A stretch of DNA of 64,000 bases, from assembly GCA_000499405.2 (NCBI GenBank), contig HG738137.1:4526001-4590000 (forward strand), read 5' to 3'. The DNA comes from Onchocerca volvulus (taxonomy: Eukaryota > Nematoda > Chromadorea > Rhabditida > Onchocercidae). The position numbers were made by a program, and so were the translations under genes. Shown in pieces: positions 23,971-34,655 of this stretch (positions are counted from its first letter, which is position 1; every line of letters starts with the position of its first letter). The notes beneath the pieces are model-generated. The model had not been told where the DNA came from. It did not search any database and worked only from the letters and a program-made list of their open reading frames with translations.

Positions 23971-26673
23971 ATGCTAAAATATCAAGTACGATCGAGGAAA
24001 CTATGTAGCAGATATCAGGGCAAAACAATTCAAAGTAGCAACGTTAATACTTTATTACATTCGTTTGATAAACCATCTTCTTCATCATCATCATCATCAT
24101 CACTGGAAGAAACGATTCATATTTGCGATCGATCCAATTCTTTAAATTCCCTAAGTTCCATAGATAGCAGCGATGCTACTGAATGGGTTTGTGTATTATG
24201 TTCTTTTTTTTCTTGCAACTTCTCATATGGCTCATTGGCCATACTGTTGGAAAAATCTGGAGTTCAGTTTTGTCGCAATTCTTCTGGACCATTTGACAAT
24301 GAAATGTTTATATTAATGGAGACAGATTTAATTGTCATTTGAAGTTTTGTTGCAATAGAAAGTTAATCTTGTTAATTCTTCGTAGTTCTTCTCCTCAACT
24401 TAACTCATAGGATCTTTTTACTGGTTTCCCAATCATTTTTTGATCGGGAAATTTAATAGAGAACAATTTTGATAAGGAAATTTTATTTTTCAAACATTAA
24501 ATATTCTCAAAGTATAGCAATTATTATAGGAAATGGATGAAAAAAGTTGATCAATTTCAATGATAATGTTAACGAAATTGATTAAAAAGGGCCGAATTAT
24601 TAAACAAAATGATTAAAAAGGGTTGATTAAACAGAGCTGATTAAACCAATTGATTATACATTAAACAAAATTATAAAGGAATTGAATGGAATTGGTTAAA
24701 CACGAAATCACAATTCCTGTATTTATTGGGTACTATGGGCAATAAATGCAAGACATTAAACTGATTTATTTTTCCCTTTGAAAAATGACTTTTTACTTGC
24801 ATTTATGCTGAGATATCAAAATAACCATGTGGTAACAGGATGGATTACTTCTGCGATTTACTGTCATTCTCTACATTTATGTGATAGCATAAAATCACTC
24901 ACTTTATGATGCTTAATAATTTTTAAATTTTTGAAAGGAATTTGGTAACAAATTTTATGAAAAAGATTCAATTAAAAATTTAAAAATTTGGATCTAGTTT
25001 TACTAAGATTTATTTCTTTCCAAAAAATTTGTCAGAGTAGTATAATTGTAGGGTACGTTGCGTATTTATACTGGTGATATCAAAGAGGACACCGATTATA
25101 AAACCTTAAAAATTTCAACCAATCATACAGTGAAAAATATCGTTGAAACAATTTTGGCAAAATTTCGATTATTCAAAGATCCTAACTTATTTGAAATTAT
25201 CATGGAAGTTTTGACTCGCTGTAATGGAGAACAGGTAATCAGTTCGTGATACTTTTCAAATACATGAGTACATGAGTGGTTAAGTGTTGAGAATCAAAGA
25301 CAGTCTAATGAACAAAGTATGATTTTTTATCGAATTTGTTCTGAAATTTTTTGTTATTTAATAATGCAGAATTGACACACATTTGTCTTTCTAACCATCT
25401 ATTTATACAAATTTGGAAATATTTTCACTGCAAAAATCTCAAACCTCAATTTGTTTATAAATAAATCTGTCTGTCCAATTTCTTTTGACGAATATTCCTT
25501 GAAATCCCCGCAATGCAAATCAACGCATTTCTCCGTTAAGAAAATTGTAGAACACTGGTGCACGTTTTGAATACATTTCTTTTAGAATAAGAAATAAAAA
25601 TATTTAGAAGTATTATTATGAAAAATATGTAATTTAAACTTAAACTTAAGATCAATTTAAAGTTTTGGTTTGAAAATTCTTCAAGATCATTATGTCTTGC
25701 ATAATGACTTGATAAAATATATATAAGTTATAAAGTAAATAATTGGATTCGAAACTTATTTGAGTCCAATTATTTATTTTATAACTTAAACAGTCAAAAA
25801 TTAATCATGAGATTTAGGTGAAAACTCCTCTGTTGTTGCCTCAAGAAGCACGACCTCTCGAGTTGCAACGTTGCCATCCTATGCATATGTCGCGATTCCT
25901 GATAACTATGTCTACAAATGGTGTCTTAGTACGGATATATGACTATTTACTCTCTCCAAAGGTTGTGCTATTCCTTATTTTATAAATATTTCTTGTTTAA
26001 ATTCTTTTCAATTTTCCATTTTTGTCTTTAAATTGATTCTATAAAAAAAAACCCTTTCTCTATTCAGGTTTTCCATAGAAAGAAATGAAACAAGACAGCG
26101 TGTTTTTCTGCTTTGTTTCATTTTTATTCCGTTTGCAAGATTCTAAAGAAATAAAGTCCTTGTTCTAACACTTCGAGAGTCATCAACTTGATAAGTTTGC
26201 AACAATTTTGATGATCCTTTTAGTAAAGAAGAATCCGTTAGCTATTGAGCTTTTTTTTGGGATCAATAATAAATATTCATTACATGTGAATTAGTAAATG
26301 TGGAAACAATCATCGTTATTACCTATAATATATTAATAATTATGATGAACGGATGTAGGAGACTTGTTCGTTAGAAATGACCAAGATAAATTAATTAATT
26401 TCGATTAGTCAATTAAAAAATCTATAAATAATAAGCAATAAATAATATGATTTTACACAGAGTACTTACAAATCGATGTTTATCTCCCCACGAACAACTT
26501 GTTATGAAGTGATCGTTCTGCTGCTTGCAATGGACCAACAGGCTGGACCACCAACTGATTTTCGGTTATACCTATCGGAGACAGGTAGTGATCTGAGTAT
26601 GAATGATACCTTGGCTGACCTCTACTTAGTATTAGCTAATGATCAAAAAATCATAATTCGACCTATCTCCTGA
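23971..26673 (+). CDS. Protein with two Ras-association (RA)-like domains
   Basis: Four exons, all phase 0: 23971-24186, 25052-25234, 25818-25961 and 26461-26673; 251 residues ending in TGA. Residues 1-72 are basic then serine-rich, with a run of serines encoded by a TCA repeat near 24075. Residues about 73-165 form a ubiquitin-like RA fold: it opens GTLRIYTGDIKEDTDYKTL and runs on to a helix with NIVETILAKFRL. Residues about 169-251 repeat the pattern: GVLVRIYDYLLSPKSTYKSM, then TCYEVIVLLLAM, and the ending DQKIIIRPIS. RA domains bind GTP-loaded Ras or Rap proteins, so a small-GTPase adaptor role is inferred. I cannot name the orthologue. The start codon lies directly after a TTTTAG acceptor, so this could be trans-spliced, or more exons could lie upstream. 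Confidence 0.7.
25735..25787. repeat. Inverted repeat inside an intron
   Basis: The left arm, about 25735-25752, pairs with the right arm at about 25763-25787, with one or two mismatches over roughly 25 bases. It lies in intron 2 of the RA-domain gene and could fold as a hairpin in the pre-mRNA. Confidence 0.65.
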
Positions 26674-27772
26674 AATATTTGTTTCTATTATAATCCATAG
26701 TTTCAATGACGCGAACTGTGCTATTATTCGATACATTGTTGCATAATATGATATGAGCTTGCTCGGAAATGATTGAAAATTTTGTTTGTTGTACTTGAAG
26801 GCATGATATCAAAAGAGTTTGAGCAGAAGACTCAATATACATGCTGCGAATATCTTCTCGAAGTTAAAATATAATACATGTATAGTAACGTATGATTCAG
26901 ATTCATGAACTAATTGGAATTTTGGCCATCCAATGAGTTTGCTTTTTGCAGAGAAAATTGCTTTGACTGATTGAATTTTAATTCTAAAATGTGCGACGGT
27001 GAGGAAAAACGGCGTATTTTCGTATTCCATAACCTGCTGGTAACGTTGGAATGGCCAGACTTGTTGCGCAATGCGTTTATTTCATGCTGAAGCGATTTTT
27101 AAAATAATTCACAGTTGCTAAACCTATTGAAAATGACTTTAAAAATTAGTCAAATTTTAATATAATTTTTACAATATCCAAATACTTTTATATTCTTTCT
27201 TGGTTCTTCATGATACTCATATTAAATAATTTTTATAGCTGTAAATGCATATTTGAAGTCAAAATCCACCAAAATGTTCGTTATCAACAAAATTCCTGAA
27301 TAAAAATAATCCTGTGAATTTAATCTCTTAAACGCCTAAAACTTACAACAAATTCTAGCTCAGCTATTAAAAAAATGCCTTAAAACTCAAACTGTTTCTG
27401 TTTTACTTGTCATATAATTATTTTTTTTTCCTTTATCATTTTCTATGTCATTTGTCGCGTTCACTTTTTTATCAGTACTGACTTATCATCAATGGATTGA
27501 ATCTAAATTATGGATTTGCTAATGTATAATGAATTCGTTAATTTTATTTTTTCTGCACAATCGGAAATAATTCTTGATTATATTCAAAAATTCCTCCCAT
27601 AAAATTATCTGGATACTTTATTCTGGTGTAGGAATGATGAGAGGAAAACAAACAATTTTAATGATTGTAAAAACCTATGTTAATGCGAAGAATTCAGTTC
27701 AAAATTTCAAAAAATTTAATTTTAATGAAGCTCGTGTGAGAAAAACAAGTTCAATTTTTTAATTTGAGAGTC

Positions 27773-27823
27773 AAAACAAACAAACAACAAACAACAACGA
27801 CAAGAAAACAACAACCAACAAAC
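27773..27823. repeat. CAA/AAC low-complexity tract
   Basis: About 50 bases made almost only of CAA, AAC and CAAA units. Simple sequence with no coding support. Confidence 0.8.
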
Positions 27824-28639
27824 TATAACAATTAAATTAAAGGTTGTATCAAGATAATGTTAAAAATACCAACATAATCAGTTTAACCAATAATGTTTAT
27901 GAGATTTATGTATTAACAGAGTTTTACAGTTCTTAAGAATGCATGGCAAAGAGACTGAAGTAATTTCAAGATGAATCAATTTTTGAGCAACTCTTTGGCA
28001 CTAAAGACTGATTTGGATCACTATGACCAAATTATAAACAGCAGGATCAATTCACCATATATCTTTCCATTTTCCAACAAAGTATTCTCTTCCAACATTT
28101 AGCAGTGAGTAATTTTTCCATCTTAACGCTTGCTAAAAAAGATGGTTTCGAAGAGAAAGAAAATTAAATATTCTATTTTAACTTACAAATACAAAGGACT
28201 AGTAGCCCTTCATTTCCTTTTTCTATTTTCATAAATAACAAAAACAAAAAAAAAAAAAAAAAGCGGGAATGGTTGCCCTGAGCTGTCCAGCTAGAAGAAT
28301 TTCCGCCTTGCTCGTTTTTTGCATGATTTATTGAGAGATGTTTAATGTTTTCCATTACTGTTATTGTCTTAAAAATCATTAGGTGACATGCACTGAAATT
28401 AAAATAAAAAGACGAATATTAAATCATTTATGGCGAATGGGAAACAAAACTGCTTATCCGGGAAAAAATATATTTCAATGAGTAAATTAAATTAGATTAC
28501 GGTGAACGAACTTGCTCATTTTGTTTTTTAATCTTATATTGCGTTAAATTTTATAAAAGCATTTTTTGTCGTGAATTTTTTCTTTGAAGAAAGGAGTTAA
28601 TGTTAGTGAAAAGTAAGGCCGTACGATTTTATCGAACTG

Positions 28640-29220
28640 ATAACTGTGTGGATAATTAATTTTTACGTTTATTGTCAATACCACAAATAATTGATGACAA
28701 AGTAATATATAGAATAGAAAATTAAAAAAGCAGAAGTTTATGAAATAAAAATTATAACAGCCGGGATTACCGAATCGAAGAATTAAAGTCAAAAATACAA
28801 TAGTTTACAGTCACGTTTCAGTCGAAATTTTACCGGAATGGAGTTTTCCACCGGCACTGGCCAAACCAAATTTTTGAATTCTTCTATCCTAGATAAGTGA
28901 GTGTAGTTCGTAGAATACAAAAAAGAGAATCACAAAGCTTTCTCATGCTGTGTAAGAGATTAATATGAGAAAGGATATAATTTTTGTAATAATTAGCATA
29001 TTGGATGTGAAAAAACTTACATGTTACATGATTAACATACAGGATGTCAATCTTTTCATGTTACATGATTAGCATAAAGAATATGAACCTTACATGTTAC
29101 ATGATTAGCATAGAGGATTTTACATGTGAATTGGATAACGATTCAAATAATTTTTGTAGTGTAAGTATTTTGAGGTAGAAAAGTTTTTTTTCGAAAAGTT
29201 GTTCCGGGTTTTCCGATATT
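28640..29220. repeat. Dispersed element, copy 1 (diverged)
   Basis: Matches 30190-30640 in the same order and orientation. Shared blocks include AATACCA(C/T)A(A/G)ATAATT, a block with GTAGAATACAAAAA then GCTGTGTAAGAGAT, the block TTTTTGTAGTGTAAG, and the last block CGGGTTTTCCGA(T/C)ATTT. The copies differ by many substitutions and small indels, so the duplication is old. Copy 1 also contains the three-copy tandem repeat that copy 2 lacks. No open reading frame is shared, so this is more like a non-autonomous element or old segmental duplication. Confidence 0.75.
29020..29112. repeat. Three-copy tandem repeat, unit about 36-37 bp
   Basis: The core CATGTTACATGATTA(G/A)CATA occurs at 29020-29039, 29057-29076 and 29093-29112. 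A weaker fourth copy may start near 28990. The repeat is inside copy 1 of the dispersed element. Confidence 0.85.
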
Positions 29221-30053
29221 TTCAACGGTTTGTAAATTTTTAAAGAAAACGTTTTAGTCTGGAAAATTTAGTGCAGATAGAAACTCAGCTTCACTGGAAT
29301 ATTTTTTTTCAAATATAACTACTTAAATTCAGCTAAATACTTTAATAAAGATTTATTCAAATAAAACAGACAACATCAAATACTTTTTATTTTTGCCAAA
29401 TTTAAAATCCTTTTTTTCACTTCCAAGGTTCTGTTAATCCTTCCAGTATGTTATTCTGAAAATTTGAAATAAGACCGATTCAAGACATACTGTCATTTCA
29501 TTCATCATCTAATATAGAGTGTGCAAAGTTTCATTGAAATCCTTGAATACAGTGAAGATAGTAAACAGAATTTCTCTTGGATTGTGAGATAGTATCTGCG
29601 ATTTTCCGAATAATCTCATGAAATTAGCTCAGACAAGGAAGTAATAAGGAGCAGTTATCTATGCACTGCATCCAGATACCGAAAGAAAGAATATTAATTC
29701 GGAGTCATCTGAAATGTCCAGTCAGGAAGAGAATCCCCATGAAGAGTACCGCTGACGATGATCAGGACGAACAGAACACATTGGTTTGTTTTATTCTTAA
29801 GTTTCTGTTAGTCTCGAAATCAAACGTCATAAGAAGAGAGGGGCAATATTCATGCTCATTCTTCTCGGGATCTGTCTCTTCTTACTCAAAAAAAAAAACC
29901 GAGAAAAGTTCGGTGGGTGATAGAGAGCACAGCTCCTTTATGGAGTCAATTTATCTCAAATCCGGTTAGAAAATCCGAAAAATGTGATTATTATAAACAA
30001 GGAGTGTTAAAGGTCAAGAAGCGCGAAAATAGTTTCGAAGAGACCAACAAGCC

Positions 30054-30135
30054 GATAAACATATTTACCGCCAAGAGGATAAACATGTTTACCGCCAAAA
30101 GGATAAACATGTTCTTTTGGCGGTAAATATGTTTA
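30054..30135. repeat. 24-bp minisatellite array A with inverted end
   Basis: Units GATAAACATATTTACCGCCA.., GATAAACATGTTTACCGCCA.. and a partial third copy start at 30054, 30078 and 30102. A reverse-complement copy follows at 30115-30135, so the array can fold into a hairpin with arms of about 20 bases. One frame encodes an eight-residue repeat (NMFTAKRI). Confidence 0.85.
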
Positions 30136-30189
30136 CTGTATTTGTTAGTAAAAAGGAAGAACTTACGCTTTGTGTCGAATTGATGAATG

Positions 30190-30640
30190 GGTGACCGATT
30201 AATTTGCAAGTTTGTTGTTAATACCATAGATAATTAATTGCAGAGCAATATATAGAGCAGAAGAATATGAAGTAGAGGTTTACAAAATAGAAATAACAGC
30301 AGTTAAAAATCGCCACAAGCCGCGAACTTTAATTCCAACAGCCGAAATTACCACACCAGTTATTAGCATCCCGCAGATTCAAAAATAACCTTTCTATATA
30401 GATAAGAGTGTGGCTTATAGAATACAAAAAAAAAGGGAATTACACAGCTTTCGTATGCTGTGTAAGAGATAGGTATGTGAGAAAAAATAGATTTTCCATT
30501 ATAAATTAGTATATGATGCGAATAACCTTACATAATATCTTTGAATTGGATAATGACCCAAACAGAACAATTTTTTGTAGTGTAAGCATTTTGAGACACA
30601 AAAGTTATTTTAGAAAATTATTTCGGGTTTTCCGACATTT
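30190..30640. repeat. Dispersed element, copy 2 (diverged)
   Basis: Second copy of the segment at 28640-29220 in the same orientation, shorter because the tandem-repeat part is missing. It is bracketed by the two arrays of the 24-bp minisatellite, which suggests those arrays mark or lie near the element's ends. Confidence 0.75.
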
Positions 30641-30650
30641 AAAGCCAAAA

Positions 30651-30735
30651 AGCGGTGAACATGTTTTCCGCCAAAACAATAAACATGTTTATCGCTAAAA
30701 GTACAAATATGTTTGCCGCCGAAATGATAAACCTC
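30651..30735. repeat. 24-bp minisatellite array B
   Basis: Three to four decayed units related to array A, with recognisable cores AACATGTTTTCCGCC, AACATGTTTATCGCT and AATATGTTTGCCGCC at 24-base spacing. It lies about 170 bases upstream of the pabp-2 start codon, possibly inside its promoter. Confidence 0.8.
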
Positions 30736-30908
30736 CAAAACACTCCGATTGATGAATAAACAAAGCAAAGTCGACCAATCATGAGGCGACATGTTGGAGA
30801 TCAAAGAAGGAGGGGGAGATCTAAAAGGATTTATAAGATTCAGATTTTTGAACAGAGTGAATTTTCTATAACAGTTCAGTTTGAGCAAAGGTTGCAGTTG
30901 AAGCCATT

Positions 30909-32503
30909 ATGGACAACAGCAGTGATTTGATTACTTCATTGGAGTATACAAGTGAAGATCCAGTAAGTTTGGTCAAAGTTTCATCAATGTTTTCTTCTCT
31001 CTCAACGATAATGTCGTTTTATTTTCAATTCCAATCGACTGGCTCTATTATTTTTATTTTATTATTGCCCAAGTTGACATCTTTTCATACTTATTAAATA
31101 ATCAATATAAAATATAGAAATGGTTGATTGTAAGCGAAGTCAGAAAAATATTCTCATCAAACTGTTCTTCTCTTGGTTTCTGTTCCATTACAGATACTTA
31201 TAAGAAATTCTAGAAGTTTGCTTAAAATTTTTCTGCAGTGTTCTCATGCGAGCTGTTTCAGTTTATTTTATGTTGTGTTGCGTGTATTTTAGGATATAGA
31301 GACTTTGAAAAATCGCATGAAAGAAATTGAGGAAGAAACTCAGTTAATACGCCAAATACAACGCAGTGTTGAAAAACAAATGAATATGAGCACAAGTAAA
31401 AATACTGCTCAAAGTTCAGCCTCAATTGAAGCCAAAATTGAAACAGATAGTAGATCTGTTTATGTGGGAAATGTATGCACTATTTTCATTTATACCTTCC
31501 TTTTTTAATCTTTTAAATGTTATTACACTGTAAATTTCTATGTAAAAGTATTCGATTTTTTGTGTAAGGCTTTAATTTTATACAATCATAGTTACAGGTC
31601 GATTATTGTTCGACTGCTGAAGAATTGAAAGCTCATTTTTATGGGTGTGGTTCCATAAAAAGAGTAACAATTTTGACAGATAAATTCACAGGTCATCCGA
31701 AAGGGTATGTATAGTTCTTATATTAGTCCATCTTGTATCGTAGAAAAAAGAATGAATTTTTGGAACACTTTGTTTTATCCTAAAATAAATGGTTTAAATT
31801 CATATGTAGTTAATTTCTTGTATTTTCAATTGTTCAGTTAAACGGAATGATTTTCCAATTAAATTTTTTTGTCATTTCCAGAAATGCAGGACTTTTCTGG
31901 TTATTACACAGAATATTTTTTTGCTTTGAAGAGTTGAGTAAATGTCAGGCCGTGTTCTTAGGTTCGCCTACATTGAGTTTGCTGATAAAGAAGCTGTTCA
32001 GACTGCTCTAGCTCTCGATGAATCGTTGTTTCGGGGCCGGCAAATCAAAGCTAGTTTTTTGCGAAATATTGATTGTGATTAGCAGATTGCCTAGTTTCCT
32101 TGTTGTTGAGTCCGTTTCACATGACTATCCTACCGGAATTCAATGCGCGAGTAGTTTTAGGTTTGTGCTAAACGAACAAATCGGCCTGGTGTAAGTATAA
32201 CAGGCCGACCATCGCGTGCAGGTGGCCGTCGAGGTGTGCGTGTAATTGTGAAATATATCTACGCTGGTTATCGGGCTAAGCGACTGCCAAGGTGGCAATT
32301 AGTTACAAATGAATTTTTTAAGCGAATTTGTAGATTTCGAAGTCATTATTCATGTCTTTCTTTAGGCTTATTTTAGATTCACATTTGAAATTTGAATAAT
32401 TTCTGACGAAAATCGTCTTGAATTCGTTTGCTTTTTCTTTTTTTTTTTTACAATATCAGCTTTGATTTATTACAGACGCCGTGGAATTTTCATGCCATAC
32501 TAA
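30909..32503 (+). CDS. pabp-2: Nuclear poly(A)-binding protein 2 (PABPN1 homologue)
   Basis: Six exons: 30909-30962, 31293-31472, 31598-31704, 31962-32049, 32161-32291 and 32476-32503, giving 195 residues. The order is an acidic start ([18 protein letters not shown]), a coiled coil ([17 protein letters not shown], about 20-50) and one RRM, the RNA-recognition fold (RNP2 VYVGNV about 74-79, RNP1 KGFAYIEF about 113-120, ending FRGRQIK). A basic tail follows ([13 protein letters not shown], then GGRRGVRV) with the last residues [14 protein letters not shown]1 coats nuclear poly(A) tails and stimulates poly(A) polymerase. The RGIFMPY end fits a transportin-type PY nuclear localisation signal. The intron after QIK (32050-32160) must start with GC: only that junction restores the conserved QIKV..KRTNRPG. 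Reading through instead gives a stop at 32080. No alanine tract is present, unlike mammals. Confidence 0.93.
32050..32160 (+). other. GC-AG intron of pabp-2
   Basis: The donor is AAA/GCTAGTTTTT and the acceptor GTAGTTTTAG. The conserved protein sequence on both sides (FRGRQIK and V.AKRTNRPG) fixes the junction, and no GT nearby keeps frame. Retention of this 111-base intron would add ten residues and a stop at 32080-32082, removing the basic tail. Confidence 0.85.
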
Positions 32504-34655
32504 ATATAGTTCTGAAATTGTCGGAATCGCCAGAAAAAGCATCGAGTAATACTGTTGCTTGGATTTGACATGTAGACTTTACTAATGTAACAATCTGCTG
32601 CATATTTTTCATACTTTTGTTCGTTTGTTGTATTTTATGAATTTTCTAGATTTTTCATTTTGGATCAGTTTCTTTTTATCCTTTAAAAGATTCAGACGGA
32701 TTCCGGCATTTTTTTATACTATAATTATTTATTTGAAATGTAGCGAAAAACATTTCTGTCATTATAATTTATTTAAAATTCTTGTATTGCTTAAAATGAA
32801 AACTGAATCTTAAAAATTACGAGGATCTCATATATTCTTTCAGATTTTAAAGATAGGTTACTAAAGAAATGTAAATTCTGTAATTTATTTGATAATTGTG
32901 TTTCCAAGAATAATAAAAATAAAATAAGAATTGGAATGTAAATGTGACTGAATAACTCAAATAGAATTATTGCTTCAATTTTGTTGGGAAGCTAGGCAGT
33001 AATTGAGCAGATAAACTGCAGTCGCATCAGTTTTTAGCAGTAAATTAACCGGAGTTTATCTATTCATTTACCACTTAGCTTTCCAGCAAAATTCAAGGCA
33101 ATGATTCTGTCTGATTTATTCAATTATATTTGTATTCTAATTCATATCTTATTTTTAGTATTTTTTGAAATACGATTATCAAATAAATTACAGAATTTAC
33201 ATTTCTTTAATAATCTACCCTTAAATTGGAAGGAATCCATAATAAGGTTCCCGTAACTTTTAAAATTCATGAAATATATCTAAAACATTGAATTCCAAAA
33301 GTTTCGTTTATATCTTGATGTGAAAGCAAATAGGATATTTTGAAGTTTTTTGAGAGAATAAAGCAAAAGTTTTTTTTCGATGGATTAAGGAATAAGAAAC
33401 AGAGAGCATTTTGTCATTTTATTGATCTCCATTAATTACTCTTCATTGATTTTTCCTTGATCCTCTTTGATCTAACCTCTATACTCTTCAATATATTTGT
33501 GCACCTTTCATAATGTTCAAAATCATTCACATTATTTGATGATTAAAAATATATGTTGTTTTTGTTGTATGTTTTCATATATGTTGTTTTTGCTGAATCG
33601 TTTTTTGTAAATTTTTTGGCCAGAAAAAGTCATTTGTTCTATCCTATCTTGTTCAAGTATTTTAGGACTCCTTTATGATGATTGGGATCAAAAAAACAAT
33701 ATTTCCTTCAGTAACAATAACAGTCCATCTTCCCCATTTTTCTCACTAATCGAATTCGTGCCTTTTTTCGTGCTAAAAGTTTCAGATTTCTGAACATAGC
33801 GAATTTTTGAACGTTCTGAACGTTTCTTCAATGCAGAATCAAAAATATTATAAAGTGAATCTGCACCATTCTGTTCGGATTTCAAGCTCTCTTTCCAAGT
33901 ACTATATATCACATCAGTTGCAGTGGACAGATTTTTTCAACTCGGTGATTTACTTTCTTCACATGCAATGTTCAGAGAGAAAATTAACTATAATTCTTTC
34001 ATGAAGCTGGAAGTTATTTCCAGAGATCTGATCGCTTTGTTAATTTGTATATTAAATGCAGATATGATTTGGAATTCTTTTAAAGAAATTATGAAACTCT
34101 AATCGGAGATCTTTCCATAACGAGAAGATAAAAACAGAAACGATTTTCGTAAATTCTTATGAAAGATCGATTATCTTATTGTTTTGAACTAAACTGGCGA
34201 ATTTTCGTGAACAGCTTGTATGAAATATAATTTTATACGATAATTGAAACTATCAGCGTATTGGTTTAAATGAAGCTTGCTACTGATAGTTATTGCCGTA
34301 ATATTATTCTGAAATTCTTGTGGTCAAAATCAGTGACAATATTGAATCTGTCAAATCTATTAAAAGCAGAAAGCTTTATAAGAAGTTGAAGAAATTCTAG
34401 ATTTTTTTCCAAAAACTTTCGCTTTATTCTGTCAAAAATATTCGAAATATGCAAATCTTATACTATAGAAAATTTTTTGATATTTTTAATGTTACCTTAA
34501 GCGACCAATTGTTTTATCATTGCGAAGAATCAAAAGAAGCATTTATAAATCATTTTATTACTCCTAAAATTGTGGTATATAATTAGAAATATGCATGCGA
34601 TTTCGCACATATTTTCACGTTATAACAAAATCATTATTGATTATTGAAAATCTTT
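32504..34655. other. Gap between convergent pabp-2 and PDZ genes
   Basis: No exon supported. It contains the foldback repeat at 32804-33269, a possible poly(A) signal AATAAA at 32912-32917 inside the repeat's left arm, and on the minus strand the AATAAA-like end signal of the PDZ gene near 34553. Confidence 0.55.
32804..33269. repeat. Long foldback (inverted) repeat, about 466 bp
   Basis: The left half from about 32804 to 33035 is the reverse complement of the right half to about 33269, with scattered mismatches and small indels. Best-kept blocks: 32868-32899 (GTAAATTCTGTAATTTATTT) with its partner at about 33174-33207, the block with AAATTACGAGG paired with its partner at 33250-33263, and TTTTG(T/C)TGG.AAGCTA near 32970 and 33075. 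Each arm is about 220 bases with almost no spacer. It is consistent with a foldback-type MITE (small non-autonomous transposon), with no open frame for a transposase. It lies about 300 bases downstream of pabp-2 and could form double-stranded RNA if transcribed. Confidence 0.82.

Larger units (their letters stand above)
26674..30908. other. Repeat-rich gap upstream of pabp-2
   Basis: No gene supported. It holds a CAA-rich low-complexity patch (27773-27823), a three-copy tandem repeat (29020-29112), a pair of diverged element copies (about 28640-29220 and 30190-30640) and two arrays of a 24-bp minisatellite (30054-30135 and 30651-30735). A plus-strand open stretch at 29661-29969 includes an acidic segment (STADDDQDEQNTL) before a GTTTGT donor-like site, but I found no partner exon. 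Confidence 0.55.

Noticed and set aside
28640..30640. Long terminal repeats of a retrotransposon
   Set aside because: The two copies are direct repeats, but I see no primer-binding site, no TG..CA ends and no reverse-transcriptase or integrase reading between them.
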